From Nyssa sinensis (lineage: Eukaryota > Streptophyta > Magnoliopsida > Cornales > Nyssaceae), in contig CM018052.1 in the NCBI GenBank assembly GCA_008638375.1, positions 33,992,226 to 34,056,225 of the forward strand: a stretch of DNA of 64,000 nt, given 5' to 3'. The notes under the pieces are model-generated. The model saw only the letters and a program-made list of their open reading frames with translations. It was not told the DNA's origin and did no database searches. A program made the translations under genes and the position numbers. This document shows, in pieces, positions 38,682-49,452 of the stretch; positions within the stretch are counted from its first letter, which is position 1, and each line of letters begins with the position of its first letter.

Positions 38682-40440
38682 ATGGCTCCCAGCCTTCATC
38701 CTTAAAACAATTCACAAAACTCTCAAAATCAGCCTCCTACTAGAAGAGGAAGGGGACAAACACCTATTCGTTTACAACAACAGCTTGATCGGATTCAACA
38801 ATAGTTTAATCAGATGCAGGAACAACTCACTACCATGTCACAAGCTCTGACTTCATTAGCTCAGAACCAATAGAGTAACCCTCATCTTCCTCCTCCTACT
38901 AACATTGTTTACAGAGGACCTCAGCCTCCCGCCACCACCATGGGTAGAGGATCTCCCAACAAGGGCCTGCCTAATATGCAACCGGTACACCCTCATAGTA
39001 CCGCCCATATGGGGGCTGATCCCTAGACGTCAACAACTGTGGGGAGAAAAATGCCCACGTTTCATTCAACTGTCCATTACCATAGCAGAACGAGGATACC
39101 AACTCTAATGGTCTCTAGAGCCAATCCAGCATTGTAGGAATTCCAACCTCCCGAGACTCTAGTCCCCCCAATCATGGGAGAGCAGCATCCTCCTGCTAAC
39201 ACCGGACAAATTCGTCCCCTAAGTTGAGAATCTGAAGGCGTAGGAGAAGATCAATAACGGGTACCGATCGCACAACAAGTCCTACCGAAATCCCCTCAGA
39301 GGGTAGAAAAGATAGTAGACTCCCAGGATCAGACGATCTCAACCAGAGGGTTCCATGCTCCTCCAGATCAAGATGAGCTAAGTAAATTGCTCGGTAGGTT
39401 CTCCACGCCATTTGCCTTTTACATAATGATAGAAGAGCGATCCAAGAAGTTTGTTGTCCCAAAATTCACCCTCTACGATGGGTCTAAGGACCCTCGGGAC
39501 CACCTATCTCACTATCAACACACAATGGCTCTATATGGAGCTACCGATGCTTTCATGTGTCGAACTTTCATGATGAGCCTCAATGATACCACCCTTAAGT
39601 GGTTCCACAACCTCCCTAAAAAATTGATTAGAAATTTTTATGAGCTTAGTAGGTTATTTCTTGACTGATTCTTAACAAGTAGAAAGTTGAGAAAATGACC
39701 AGAATTCTTGCTAACTGTAAAGCAAGCAAAGGGAGAATCACTTTGGGAATATATAGCTCATTTTAACATTGAGCTCACGGAAATAACCGATTGCAGTCCA
39801 AGTTTTCTAATGGCCGCCCTCACTTCAAGCCTTAGGCCTAGACGCTTCCAAGATTCCTTGACCAAAAGTCCTCCCATCGACATAACAACACTCATGGAAA
39901 AGGAACAGAAGTATATTAATCTTGAAGATACAAAAACCTCATTTCGAAAAGCAAAAGAACAAGTTCAAAAGGATGAGCAAATTCAAAAGAGGGATAACAG
40001 TGCTAACAAGAAGAGGATCAAGAGTCCCGACAAAAGAACAGCTCCTAAAGCCCAAAACAACTCAAACTCTGGGAGGTATGAGACTTACTCCCCTCTAAAT
40101 GTTTCTCTTACCCACATACTCCAACAGATCCAGACTCGTGAAAACTTGAAGTGACCAGAGCCACTAAAAAGCCAGCCCCGACTCAAGAAATCAGAACAAA
40201 AATTGTGATTTTCATAAAGAGCAGGGACACACAATCGAGAAATGTAGGGCTCTCAGGCAAGAAATAAAACATCTCATTAGGAGAGGACAACTGAGATCGT
40301 TTGTCCACCAGGACGGGAGGCAAAACCTTCGTGACGAAAGACCACCTCAAAGAAGGCAAGAACAAAGGCCTGAACAGAGGAAAATTCAGAATGATCAACA
40401 ACGGCAAAATAATCAAGTCATCTTTGTGCTTCATGTTGGC
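38682..40440 (+). pseudogene. Tat gag remnant
   Basis: Conceptual translation from the ATG at 38682 gives a Gln/Pro-rich N-terminus with several stops, then the retrotransposon gag core: KFTLYDGSKDPRDHLSHYQH (about 39465), MCRTFMMSLNDTTLKWFHNL, and a second block from 39708 (LTVKQAKGESLWEYIAHFN). A zinc-knuckle-like NCDFHKEQGHTIEKC is at about 40200. Frame changes separate the blocks. Many stops are TAG following Gln-rich context. Confidence 0.82.
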
Positions 40441-40639
40441 AATACGATGATAGAAGTGTTTAACCGAGCCAGGAAAATTTTTGCTCGGGAGGCAAGGGCA
40501 GAACCCAGTATCATCCAGATCTCGGCCTTTGAGAAAAAAGTGAAGTTAAAACTTCAGATCCAGTTTTCTGAATTAGACCTCATCGAGATACATGGTTCTC
40601 ACAGCGATGCTCTTGTCATCTCACTTAAAATCGCTGATT

Positions 40640-40920
40640 TTGATATATCAGAAGGGTTCTCGTGGATACTGAAAGTTCTATCAACGTATTATTCTATGAA
40701 CCCTTCACATACATAAAGCTCAACTCTACTGACATCAAGGTTATCGCTGCTGTCATGGTAGGATTCGACGAAAATTTCAGCATCTCAATAGGCAAAATCG
40801 ATCTACAAACCATGATAAGAGAAAGGGATAGACAGAGGACACTGATATTTGAATACATGGTTCTAGACACTAAATCTCCCTATAATGTCATTATTGGGAG
40901 GCCTTGGATCCACTAGATGG
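40640..40920 (+). pseudogene. Tat protease remnant
   Basis: DTESSINVLFYE replaces the usual DTGSS aspartic-protease site, and NVIIGRPWIH (about 40890) is the conserved protease end. The Gly-to-Glu change at the active site would inactivate the enzyme. Confidence 0.8.
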
Positions 40921-41329
40921 GAGCAGTTACTTCAATCCTTCATCAATGCTTGAAATACGAGCACAATAACAAAGTTTTCACCATCAAGGGTAGTCAGCCC
41001 ACTGCCTGGGAATGTCATGTCATTGCACTAAAAGAAAAGCCCTCCAAATAGCAATTACAGTACCCTCATGAAAGGGAAAGTTTTTCGTCTTTCAACCTTC
41101 ATGAGGTAGAAGAATGTCCTTCCCAAACTAACGAGCCGTTAAGTCCTAGAGGATGGGACAGCGCAGTCAAACCAATGGAGGAGCCCATCAAAGTGCTCAT
41201 CGACACTGAAAGAAAAGGAAAATACGTAAAAATTAGCTCAGCCCTGTCTTCTTCCTAGCAAAAAGATATTGTTAAATTCCTAAAAGATAACCTTTTGGTA
41301 TTTTCTTGAAAAACTAGAGATATGGAGGG

Positions 41330-42352
41330 AATAGATCCTGGTTTCATCTCTCACAAGCTGATGATAGATCCAAACCATCCCCCAGTAAGACAAAAAAGGT
41401 GAACATTTGCCCCTAAATGTCACAAAATCATCAATAAAGAGGTCTAGAGGTTGGTAAATGCTGGAATGATAAGAAAGGTGTTCTACTCAGAATGACTTGC
41501 TAATACAATTCTTGCAAAAAAGAAGAACGACAAGTGGAGGGTTTGCGTTGACTATATTGACTTTAATAAAGCTCGTCCTAAAGACAACTTTCCTCTTTCC
41601 AAGATTGATCAACTTGTTGATGCTACAGCAGGTCACAAACTTATGAGTTCAATGGATGCTTACTCTGGATACAATCAAATTCAAATGTATCCTCTAGACC
41701 AAGAGAAAACAACCTTCATATCAGAACTTGGTCTCTATTGTTATAGAGTGATGTCGTTTGGCTTGAAGAACGTTGGAGTTACGTACCAGAGGCTTGTAAA
41801 CAAAATGTTTGGCCCCCATATTAGAGAAACAATAAAAGTCTACATCGACGATATGTTTGTCAAAAGTGTTCATAAGGGTAACTACATCCAACACTTGAGC
41901 TAAATGTTTAACATCCTGAAGAAACAAAACATGAAACTTAACCCATTAAAATGTACCTTGGGGATCACAGAAGGAAAATTCTTGGGTTTTTAGTCTCTCA
42001 AAGAGGAATTAAGGCAAATCCCTTACAGATTAAAGCTCTAATTAAACTAGAATCACCTAAAACCAAGAAAGATATCCAACAGCTAAATGGAAGGATATCA
42101 GCACTGAATAGGTTTATCTCTAAATCTACGGATTAGTGCCTCCCGTTCTTCAAAGCCTTGAGGGGGATTAAGGCCCTAGAAGGGATCTCTAAATGTGAAG
42201 AAGCCTTCCAACAACTCAAGCAATACCTAGCTTCCGCTGAACTACTTTTAAAATTAGTGTCAGGGGAAAAAATTCTCATGTACTTAGCTGTGACAGAAAG
42301 TGGCATCAGCTCTATGTTAGTTGAGGAAGAAAAAGCCTTGTGTCCGTTATAG
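41330..42352 (+). pseudogene. Tat reverse transcriptase and truncated RNase H
   Basis: RT motifs in order: KWRVCVDYIDFNKARPKD (about 41530), SSMDAYSGYNQIQMYPLDQE (41644), FGLKNVGVTYQRLVNKMF, and YIDDMFVKSV (about 41841) with both catalytic Asp present. A frame change occurs near 41990, then SQRGIKANPLQIKAL follows. RNase H starts at about 42158 (KCEEAFQQLK, LYLAVTES-like) and stops in the middle of the domain at 42352, where the tandem repeats begin. Integrase is missing. Confidence 0.85.
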
Positions 42353-42800
42353 TGCTACAGGTCTGGTCCATTTCACTTAATGTACAAACCCCTAAAAGTC
42401 TCGTATCCATTACAAGTGCTACAAGTTTGGTCCATTTCACTTAATATACAGACCCCTAACAGCATTATGTCTGTTACAAGTGCTATAGGTCTGATCCATT
42501 TCACTTAATGTATAAACCCCTAAAAGCCTTGTATCCGTTACAAGTGTTACAAGTCTGGTCCATTTTATCAATGTACAGATCTTTCAAAACCTTGTATTCA
42601 TTACGAGTGTTATGGGTCTGGTTCATTTTTCTCATTCTACAAACTTCTAGAAAACCCCTGTTTTATTTACAAGTGTTATAGGTCTGTATATCGTGAATTA
42701 TCAACATGCAGATGTTAGAAAAAACTTATTTATTTATAAGTGTTGTGGTTCTATACATCCTGTTATTTAGACCTTTGAAATGCCTTACGAGTGCTTTGGA
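42335..42800 (+). repeat. Tandem array, period 63-64 bp, about six to seven copies
   Basis: Unit starts are near 42335, 42398, 42462, 42526, 42589 and 42653. Each holds a TTACAAGTGCTA-like block, GGTCTGGTCCATTT, and TGTACAAACCCCTAAAAG. Copies degrade towards the right. The first unit overlaps the last RNase H codons. Tandem repeats between pol and the 3' LTR are known for Tat/Ogre-type elements. Confidence 0.85.
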
Positions 42801-43901
42801 GTCTCTAAAGAACTTATATTTTCTACTGGCTTGGATATTAAAGAAATTATTTTAAAGTTAGACATACCACAAAGATATTGAACAAGACACAAGTTCTAGA
42901 ATGACTGAAATTTCATATATTAGCCCAAAAATAAAAAAATTACAAGATCAATATACATATATATATATATAATACAAAAACAACCCAAATCTACTCTTCA
43001 GCTGGCTCGACAATCTCTGAAGCAATAACTTGAGGGAGTTCTGGATCCACCTCATCTTTTTCGTCATCAACATCCGGCGTATCAATCTTAACTTGGGAGA
43101 CTTCAATATCATTTACTCCAATCAAATCTAAGTTGAGATACTTCTTACAGAGCTTCGCCCTAAAGGTTCAATATCCATGCTCAATCAGTTCGCCACCAAG
43201 ATCCTGGACTTCAGTCTTCAGATCCACTTCAATTTGGGCTCTAACGGCTTCAGCGTTGTCCTGAACCTTCTGGACAGAAGCAGCCTAGAAGTCTGCAAAC
43301 CTTTTTTTTAGGTTTTTCAGTTCGGTAGCGAGGGCATCCCTCTAGGATTCCAAAATGGAGTGGGAATTGGCAGCCCCTTTAAGTTTTTTCTCGACTGCCG
43401 CCACCGAAGATTGCGCAGTTCCCAACTGAAATCTGGCCTCATCGAGCTCAGATTAGAGGGTGTCAATCTGCTCGGGGTTCTCAGGGCAATCCATAATGGC
43501 TGCCAAGTCGTGCATGGCCTGGAAAACATAAACAACGCAATCAAGTCAGAATGAATTACGTGCAAAATACAAAACCAGGAAACTAAAAATAAGAAAAAGT
43601 AATGCAAAACTCACCCTCATATGAAAGGCCATCAGATCCTTGGCTATCCTCTAGAGCTTCAGCCCTGTGAATTTGCTTGGGCCCGTTGCCCAAAAGTCCT
43701 CATAGGCCTTCTTCACGGCTGTCACGCCGGAGTCATCAAACCTTGAGGATGTGGCAACTGATTTTCCCTTCTCCCTTCTCTTCTTTAGAGCAGAAGGTGT
43801 TGGGGGGCAGAAGAGCCTCCTAAATAAGAGAAACCCCCAAATCTTCCAAGACAGTTCTCCCGGAGGAGTTGGAGATTAACCTCATTCTTTTCACTTGAAG
43901 G

Positions 43902-43906
43902 GGAGG
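43902..43906. repeat. Target site duplication GGAGG, left copy
   Basis: GGAGG directly precedes the TGATAACTGG end of the nested element. The same five bases directly follow its other end at 51361-51365. Confidence 0.88.
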
Positions 43907-45111
43907 TGATAACTGGTTAAAAAGTGCATATTTATGTTATTAACCCTGAATATTCTTGCACTTTTATTATTTTAATTTCTCCAACCTATATGCATTTGCT
44001 AGTTAATTCTTATTTTATCTTTTTGCAGAGAAAGCTCGTCAAAGTTGATGATTTGGAGCAAAAAGGAGAATATTGGGCTTTGAAGTGCTAAAAGAAGTGG
44101 AAAACAAGTGAATTTGGGTTAGAAGAGAAGCTTGATCCATATATAGGTGGACTAGGGCCCATTTTAGCACTATAGGCTCTATTTTGGAACACTTTAGACT
44201 CCCTTTTTGGGCCCCTAATGTCTAATTACGGGATTTTATGTTATTCTCTTAAATTATTATTTTGTAAGGGTATTTTTGGAAAAAAGGGGATATTATTGTA
44301 ACCTAGGGTTTTGGAAAAGAGGGAGGCCGTCTTGGAGATCTAGAAAGGAGGAGAAAAAAGAAGGAGACAACTCTGAAGAAGAAGATGAAGAACTCCATGG
44401 CTATGGTGGTCTCCTCTTCCACTATCATGGGCTAAGTTCTCCTATTCCTAGGGTTTAGATGAAACCCTAGTCAAGTAACATTACTTCTTTGTATTTTATT
44501 TTTGGGTTAATTAATTTTAGATGTTGATTGTATAACGTTGAGATTTTATTAAAGCATTGATCGTATTATTCAATTGCATATAATCAATTTCTGTGATTTT
44601 GTTTATGTGGTTATACAATAGTAATATGTGTACATACATCAAAACCGTAGGACGAGTCATAACTCAGGGAAAACAAATTGTGACTATGACCTTAGAATTA
44701 GCGTAGACAATTTGTGTTGACCAAAGATGATTCGTGCTTAGGGTTTTGGTGCGTGATTTTCTTGATGATTGTATTGAGGCTTGTAGCCAAAATACGTCTT
44801 TTACATCCAAATTAAATGACCCAAGAATGAATACAATTGAAGCTAGTTACAAGATTAGTGGTAGATTCAACACCCTAGGAATTCTCTTTTAATTTGATTC
44901 CTCATTAATTCAGTTAAATATTTGCTTTAAGTATAGTTCTCATTTAATTTTAGGAAAGAAAATCAACAACAATCAATCTTTGTTAATTTGAGTTGAAATC
45001 AATCTCAACTTTGGTTTTTAAACAATTAACAGTCTTTGTGGGTTCGACCCTTACTTCTCTACTATACTAGTAGTTTAGTTTGGTAATTTGATTGATTTCT
45101 ACGACAGATCA
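43907..45111 (+). repeat. Left LTR of the Athila-like element, about 1205 bp
   Basis: It begins TGATAACTGGTTAAAAAG and ends ACGACAGATCA, five bases before the PBS. The length suits Athila-type LTRs. The first 318 bp (43907-44224) are the left arm of the inverted repeat. Confidence 0.82.
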
Positions 45112-45116
45112 ATTTT

Positions 45117-45134
45117 TGGCACCGTTGCCGGGGA
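45117..45134 (+). other. Primer-binding site of the Athila-like element
   Basis: TGGCACCGTTGCCGGGGA matches the TGGCGCCGTTGCCGGGGA site of Athila-type elements with one change, and follows the LTR end after five bases. Confidence 0.88.
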
Positions 45135-45402
45135 CTGTTGAATTGTTAAAAAATTAGTAGTTGATTTTTATTTTAATTCTTTATTTATTTATTTATTTAT
45201 TTTTTTTTTTTTTTTGCTATTATTCTTTTTCTTTGTCTTTGGTGTGCAGCAATCATAAAAAGCTAAAGAGAAGCGGAGTCGATTGGAGCAAACGCGGGTT
45301 GATAAAAAAAAAGAAGAAAAATTCTACCTGTTTTGCAATCTATCACGGTGAAATCTTTCCCTTCTCTTTGCATTTTATTTTTGCTACAGTTGGTATATTT
45401 GA

Positions 45403-48400
45403 TTGGATAGGTTTATTTGTTTTATGTTTGGTCGCCGTTCGTGCAACCCAGACTTAGAGAAATTAGACCTTGAGTTGGAAAGAACCTTGAGAGCTTTTCG
45501 TAGTTTGTCCATTAAGTCTGAGGTTTTAGGAAATCCTATTTCTATAGACATGGCTGATAATGGTGGACAACAACAACCACAACCTCTTAAGGCTCATTTT
45601 GTTCCTACAACATATACCAATCCTTCATGTATTCAAATGCCTACTGTAACTGGGCATTATGAAATTAGACCGCAAACTATTCAGATGTTACCATCTTTTT
45701 ATGGGAAATCAAATGAGGACCCATACCAACATCTGAATGAGTTTTTAGAGCTTTGCACCACTGTCAATGTGCAAAATCTGAGTGAGAATGCTCTTAAGTT
45801 AAGGTTGTTCCCTTTTTCATTGAAAGATAGAGCCAAACAATGGCTTGGTTCTTTGCCTACAAATTCCATAACAACTTGGACTCAACTCCAACAAGAGTTT
45901 TTAAAAAAATACTTTCCTATAGGCAAAACCAATGATATGAGAAGAGCCATCACAAATTTTACTCAACTTGATGGCGAGTCTTTTCATGAAGCTTGGGAGA
46001 GATTTTTGGACCTTCATAGGAAGTGTCCCCATCATGATATCATGCGTTGGCAGTTGGTACAGAGTTTTTATGACGGTATCACAGAACAAAACCGTCAAAT
46101 GATTGACTCTGCTTGTGGAGGGACTTTCCTCAACAAGAATCAGGATGAGGCATGGAATCTTTTTGAGACCCTTAGTGAGAATTCACAGCACCATGCCTCA
46201 GCAAGTCGGAGAGCTCCACCCACCTCCTTTAGTGTCCCTAAAAGAGGTGGCATTTATGAAGTTGGACAAGCTGTAGATGTCCAAGAGCAAGTTGCGGCGT
46301 TGTCTAGGAAATTAGACCAAGTTTTAGCTAGGGGACAAGTTTCTACTTCTGCTCCTGCCACTCAAGAGGTGTGTGCTTTATGTTCATGCCCAACTCATTA
46401 TGTGTCAGATTGTCCCTTAGCCCCGCAATATCCAGAGTTTGTGGAAGAGCAAGTTAATGCTCTTCAAGGTTTTTCCAAACCGGGTAATGATCCATATTCT
46501 AACCATTACAACCCGGGATGGAGAAACCATCCAAATTTTTCTTGGAGGCCTCAAGCCTCAAATCCTTCACTCTCACAAAATTCAAGGCCAAACGTGCCTA
46601 ATTCTTTTCCATCATCATCCTACCGTCCTCCTCCTCAACAATATCAACAACCACCTCCTCCCCCTAGAAATTCAGCTTTTGAGGACAAGGTGTTAAGTGT
46701 TTTGCAAGCTTTAGAGTCAAATCATCAGTCTAACACTCAATTGCTCCACTCACACACTCAGTCCATCTCGAAGCTAGAATCCCAAATGGGACAACTAGCC
46801 CAAGCTATGAGTAGAAGAGATGAGGGGCGTTTACCAAGTCAACCGGTGAACAACCCTAAAGGCCAATATGGGGTAGAGACTTCCAACCCCAATGATCAAT
46901 ATCATGAGCAAGCTAAGGCCATAACTACTCTTAGGAGTGGGAGAGTGGTAGATAACAAAGTTGAATATAAGGCGGAGGGTGAATTGATAAGTTCTTCTAA
47001 AAAGGATGATGGTGAGAATACAAATTTGCAGAAAGGGGATTCTTCATCCCCAAGTGATCCTTTGAGTGTTCCTGTAGCATCCTATGTGCCCAAGGCCCCT
47101 TACCCTTCCTGCTTGGCTGACCCTTCTCCTTTTGGGAAAAAGGGTACAAATATGGAGGAAATGCTTGAGATTTTTAAGCAAGTTAATCTTCTTGATGCAG
47201 TCAAGCAAATTCCTTCCTATGCCAAATTCTTGAAAGACCTTTGCACTCAAAAGAGAAAAGCTAAAACTCATGTGTCAAAGAAGGTCTTTCTGACAGAGCA
47301 AGTGAGCTCAATTCTCCAGTACCAAACTGCACCTAAGTTCAAAGATCCTGGAGCCCCCACAATTTCTTGTGTTATAGGTAATCACATTATAGATAGGGCG
47401 CTCCTTGACTTGGGGGCAAGTGTCAATTTGTTGCCATACTCTGTCTACAAGCAATTTGGGTTAGGTGAGTTGAAGCCTACGACGATGTCTTTGCAGTTAG
47501 CTGACAGATCCATCAAGATACCTCGTGGGATCATTGAGGATGTTTTGGTGAAAGTAGACAAATTCTACTTTCCAGTTGATTTCCTAGTTCTAGATATGGA
47601 GCCCGCTCATGACCCTAAGCGTCAGATTCCCGTCATCTTAGGTCGACCCTTCTTAGCTACTGCTAATGCATGTATTAATTGTCGAACTGGAGTGATGGAT
47701 ATTTCTTTTGGGAATATGACTGTGAGGCTCAATGTTTTCAATGCTTCACAACAACCTCCACATGAGGAGGATTGTTTTTTAGTGGATGTGATTAATGAGA
47801 TAGTTGAAGAATCTCTCCCTCAAATCTTGATTGAGGATCCTTTGGAGAGATGTTTGACTTACTTTGATAGTGATGCTTTCGATATTGATGCTTCTATTGA
47901 AGAAGTCAATTCATTACTTGATTGTTCTCCTTCTGTAGACTATCCTCCTTGGAAGTCTAGACCGGAACCCCTACCTAATCTTGCGAGCACCCCTGCTCTT
48001 CCATCTTTAGAGGTTCCTCCAAAGCTTGAGTTGAAGCCACTCTCGGCTACTCTTAAGTATTCATTCTTAGAACCCGATGACACTCTCCCTATTATCATTG
48101 CTTCTAATCTTCCAAGTGAGCAAGAGTGCCGTCTTCTTGAGGTTCCTAGAGAGCACAAGGGTGCTATAGGTTGGTCCCTAGCCGATTTAAAAAGGTTTGA
48201 TCCATCTATTTGTATGCACCATATTCATTTAGAGGAGCTTAGAAATGATGCATATGAGAGTTCCCGCATTTATAAGGCTAGGACTAAGGCATTCCATGAT
48301 TCTCACATTAATCGTAAGTCCTTTGAGCCCGGTCAAAAGGTGTGGTTATTTAACTCTAAGTTACGGTTGTTTCCTGGGAAATTGCGGTCTAGATGGGATG

Positions 48401-48573
48401 GTCCATATGAGGTTGTTCAATCTTGGTCTCATGGTGCGGTAGAAATTCATAACCCTCGGAGTGGCCAAACTTTCAAAGTTAATTGCCAAAGGTTGAAATT
48501 GTTTATTGATGGTATGGAGGAAGGGAGTTTGATTGAGGAGATTGGTCTTGAAGACCCAGTTTATATTGATTGA
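45403..48573 (+). CDS. Fused gag-protease-integrase C-terminus polyprotein, 1056 aa
   Basis: A single uninterrupted frame. The start at MFGRRS (45424) is more like Athila gag than the first Met at 45403; a further Met begins MADNGG at 45550. Gag: PSFYGKSNEDPYQHLNEFLE and RLFPFSLKDRAKQWLGSLPT (about residues 105-155). Zinc knuckle CX2CX4HX4C at residues 324-337. A Pro/Gln-rich linker follows. Aspartic protease at about 655-790 has LLDLGASVNLLP (catalytic Asp 669) and ILGRPFLATA. Then GAIGWSLADLKRFDPSICMH, which normally leads into RT, passes directly into LRNDAYESSRIYKARTKAFH (residue 946 on), normally the integrase C-terminal part, ending at 1056. RT, RNase H and the integrase catalytic core are missing without loss of frame. 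Translation of this fusion is inferred, not shown. Confidence 0.88.
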   Translation: MDRFICFMFGRRSCNPDLEKLDLELERTLRAFRSLSIKSEVLGNPISIDMADNGGQQQPQPLKAHFVPTTYTNPSCIQMPTVTGHYEIRPQTIQMLPSFYGKSNEDPYQHLNEFLELCTTVNVQNLSENALKLRLFPFSLKDRAKQWLGSLPTNSITTWTQLQQEFLKKYFPIGKTNDMRRAITNFTQLDGESFHEAWERFLDLHRKCPHHDIMRWQLVQSFYDGITEQNRQMIDSACGGTFLNKNQDEAWNLFETLSENSQHHASASRRAPPTSFSVPKRGGIYEVGQAVDVQEQVAALSRKLDQVLARGQVSTSAPATQEVCALCSCPTHYVSDCPLAPQYPEFVEEQVNALQGFSKPGNDPYSNHYNPGWRNHPNFSWRPQASNPSLSQNSRPNVPNSFPSSSYRPPPQQYQQPPPPPRNSAFEDKVLSVLQALESNHQSNTQLLHSHTQSISKLESQMGQLAQAMSRRDEGRLPSQPVNNPKGQYGVETSNPNDQYHEQAKAITTLRSGRVVDNKVEYKAEGELISSSKKDDGENTNLQKGDSSSPSDPLSVPVASYVPKAPYPSCLADPSPFGKKGTNMEEMLEIFKQVNLLDAVKQIPSYAKFLKDLCTQKRKAKTHVSKKVFLTEQVSSILQYQTAPKFKDPGAPTISCVIGNHIIDRALLDLGASVNLLPYSVYKQFGLGELKPTTMSLQLADRSIKIPRGIIEDVLVKVDKFYFPVDFLVLDMEPAHDPKRQIPVILGRPFLATANACINCRTGVMDISFGNMTVRLNVFNASQQPPHEEDCFLVDVINEIVEESLPQILIEDPLERCLTYFDSDAFDIDASIEEVNSLLDCSPSVDYPPWKSRPEPLPNLASTPALPSLEVPPKLELKPLSATLKYSFLEPDDTLPIIIASNLPSEQECRLLEVPREHKGAIGWSLADLKRFDPSICMHHIHLEELRNDAYESSRIYKARTKAFHDSHINRKSFEPGQKVWLFNSKLRLFPGKLRSRWDGPYEVVQSWSHGAVEIHNPRSGQTFKVNCQRLKLFIDGMEEGSLIEEIGLEDPVYID

Positions 48574-48845
48574 TGTTTTTCTCCTCGTGCTGTGTCTGGC
48601 TGAAGACATTAAACTTAGCTCTTCTTTTGGGAGGAAACCCAATTTTATTTTATTTTAGTTTAGTTTAGTTTAGTTTATTTTATTTTATTTTATTTTATTT
48701 TATTTTATTTTATTTTATTTTAATTGAGTTTTCTTTTTATTGTTTTGTAGGTGTTTATTATTTATTTTATTCTTATTGTTTTAAAAAAAAAAAAAAAAAA
48801 ACAAAAGAGGGGTCTCTCTTTAGTCATGTTTGTTTTCTGGACTAA
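48574..48845 (+). other. Post-ORF region with T-rich pentamer repeats
   Basis: After the TGA come about 80 bases of TTTTA- and TTTAG-type repeats (48640-48721) and an A-run at 48782-48800. No coding signal is seen. Confidence 0.7.
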
Positions 48846-49086
48846 AAAGCTCGAACAATTTCAGAAAGCTCGAGCATTTTCTCATGTTTTTTTTTCCAAA
48901 TGTTTCTGGTCCAGAAAGCTCGAGCACTCGCCAAAAAGCTTGAGCACTTTTTCATCAAAAATTGGTTAAATATTCTGCCCCGCAAAGCTCGAGCACTCTA
49001 AGAAAAGCTCGAGCTCTTTTTCTTCCCTCAAAGCTCTTAAGGTGCTGTCCCAAAAAGCTTGAGCTTTTCTCAGAAAGCTCGAGCAC
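48846..49086 (+). repeat. Array of nine AAAGCTCGAGCAC-like motifs
   Basis: Motif starts are at 48846, 48865, 48915, 48935, 48984, 49004, 49030, 49054 and 49074. Spacing is irregular (19-50 bp). Four copies contain the full AAAGCTCGAGCA; the others differ by one to a few bases or share only the left half. The core GCTCGAGC is palindromic. The spacers are T-rich and unrelated, so this is not a simple head-to-tail tandem repeat. A shorter AAAGCTCG also occurs in both LTR arms (about 44032, and inverted at about 51230). Confidence 0.85.
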
Positions 49087-49109
49087 TTTTAATTCAGTTC
49101 AAAAAAAAA

Positions 49110-49452
49110 AAAAATTATTTATTTATTTATTTATTTTTATTTATTTATTTTTATTTTTATTTTTGTTTTTATTTTTATTTTTATTTTTATTTTTATTTTT
49201 ATTTTTATTTTTATTTTTATTTTTTATTTTTTATTTTTTATTTTTATTTTTATTTTTATTTTTATTTTTATTTTTATTTTTTATTTATTTTTTATTTTTT
49301 ATTTTTTATTTATTTTTTATTTTTATTTTTATTTTTATTTTTATTTTTATTTTTATTTTTATTTTTATTTTTATTTTTTTTATTATTATTATTATTTATT
49401 ATTTTTTTATTTTTTATTATTATTATTTTTTATTTTATTTATTTATTTTTTT
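49110..49452 (+). repeat. (ATTTTT)n low-complexity tract
   Basis: About 340 bases of ATTTT, ATTTTT and ATT units. They create long open frames of Phe, Leu, Tyr and Ile that are not genes. Confidence 0.95.

Noticed and set aside
42335..42800. Regular repeat array considered as CRISPR
   Set aside because: The units are contiguous tandem copies without unique spacers, lie inside a plant retrotransposon, and the window is clearly eukaryotic.
48846..49086. Irregularly spaced motif array considered as CRISPR-like or satellite
   Set aside because: The motif is only about 13 bases, spacing varies from 19 to 50, and the array is inside a retrotransposon. It is kept as a separate finding.
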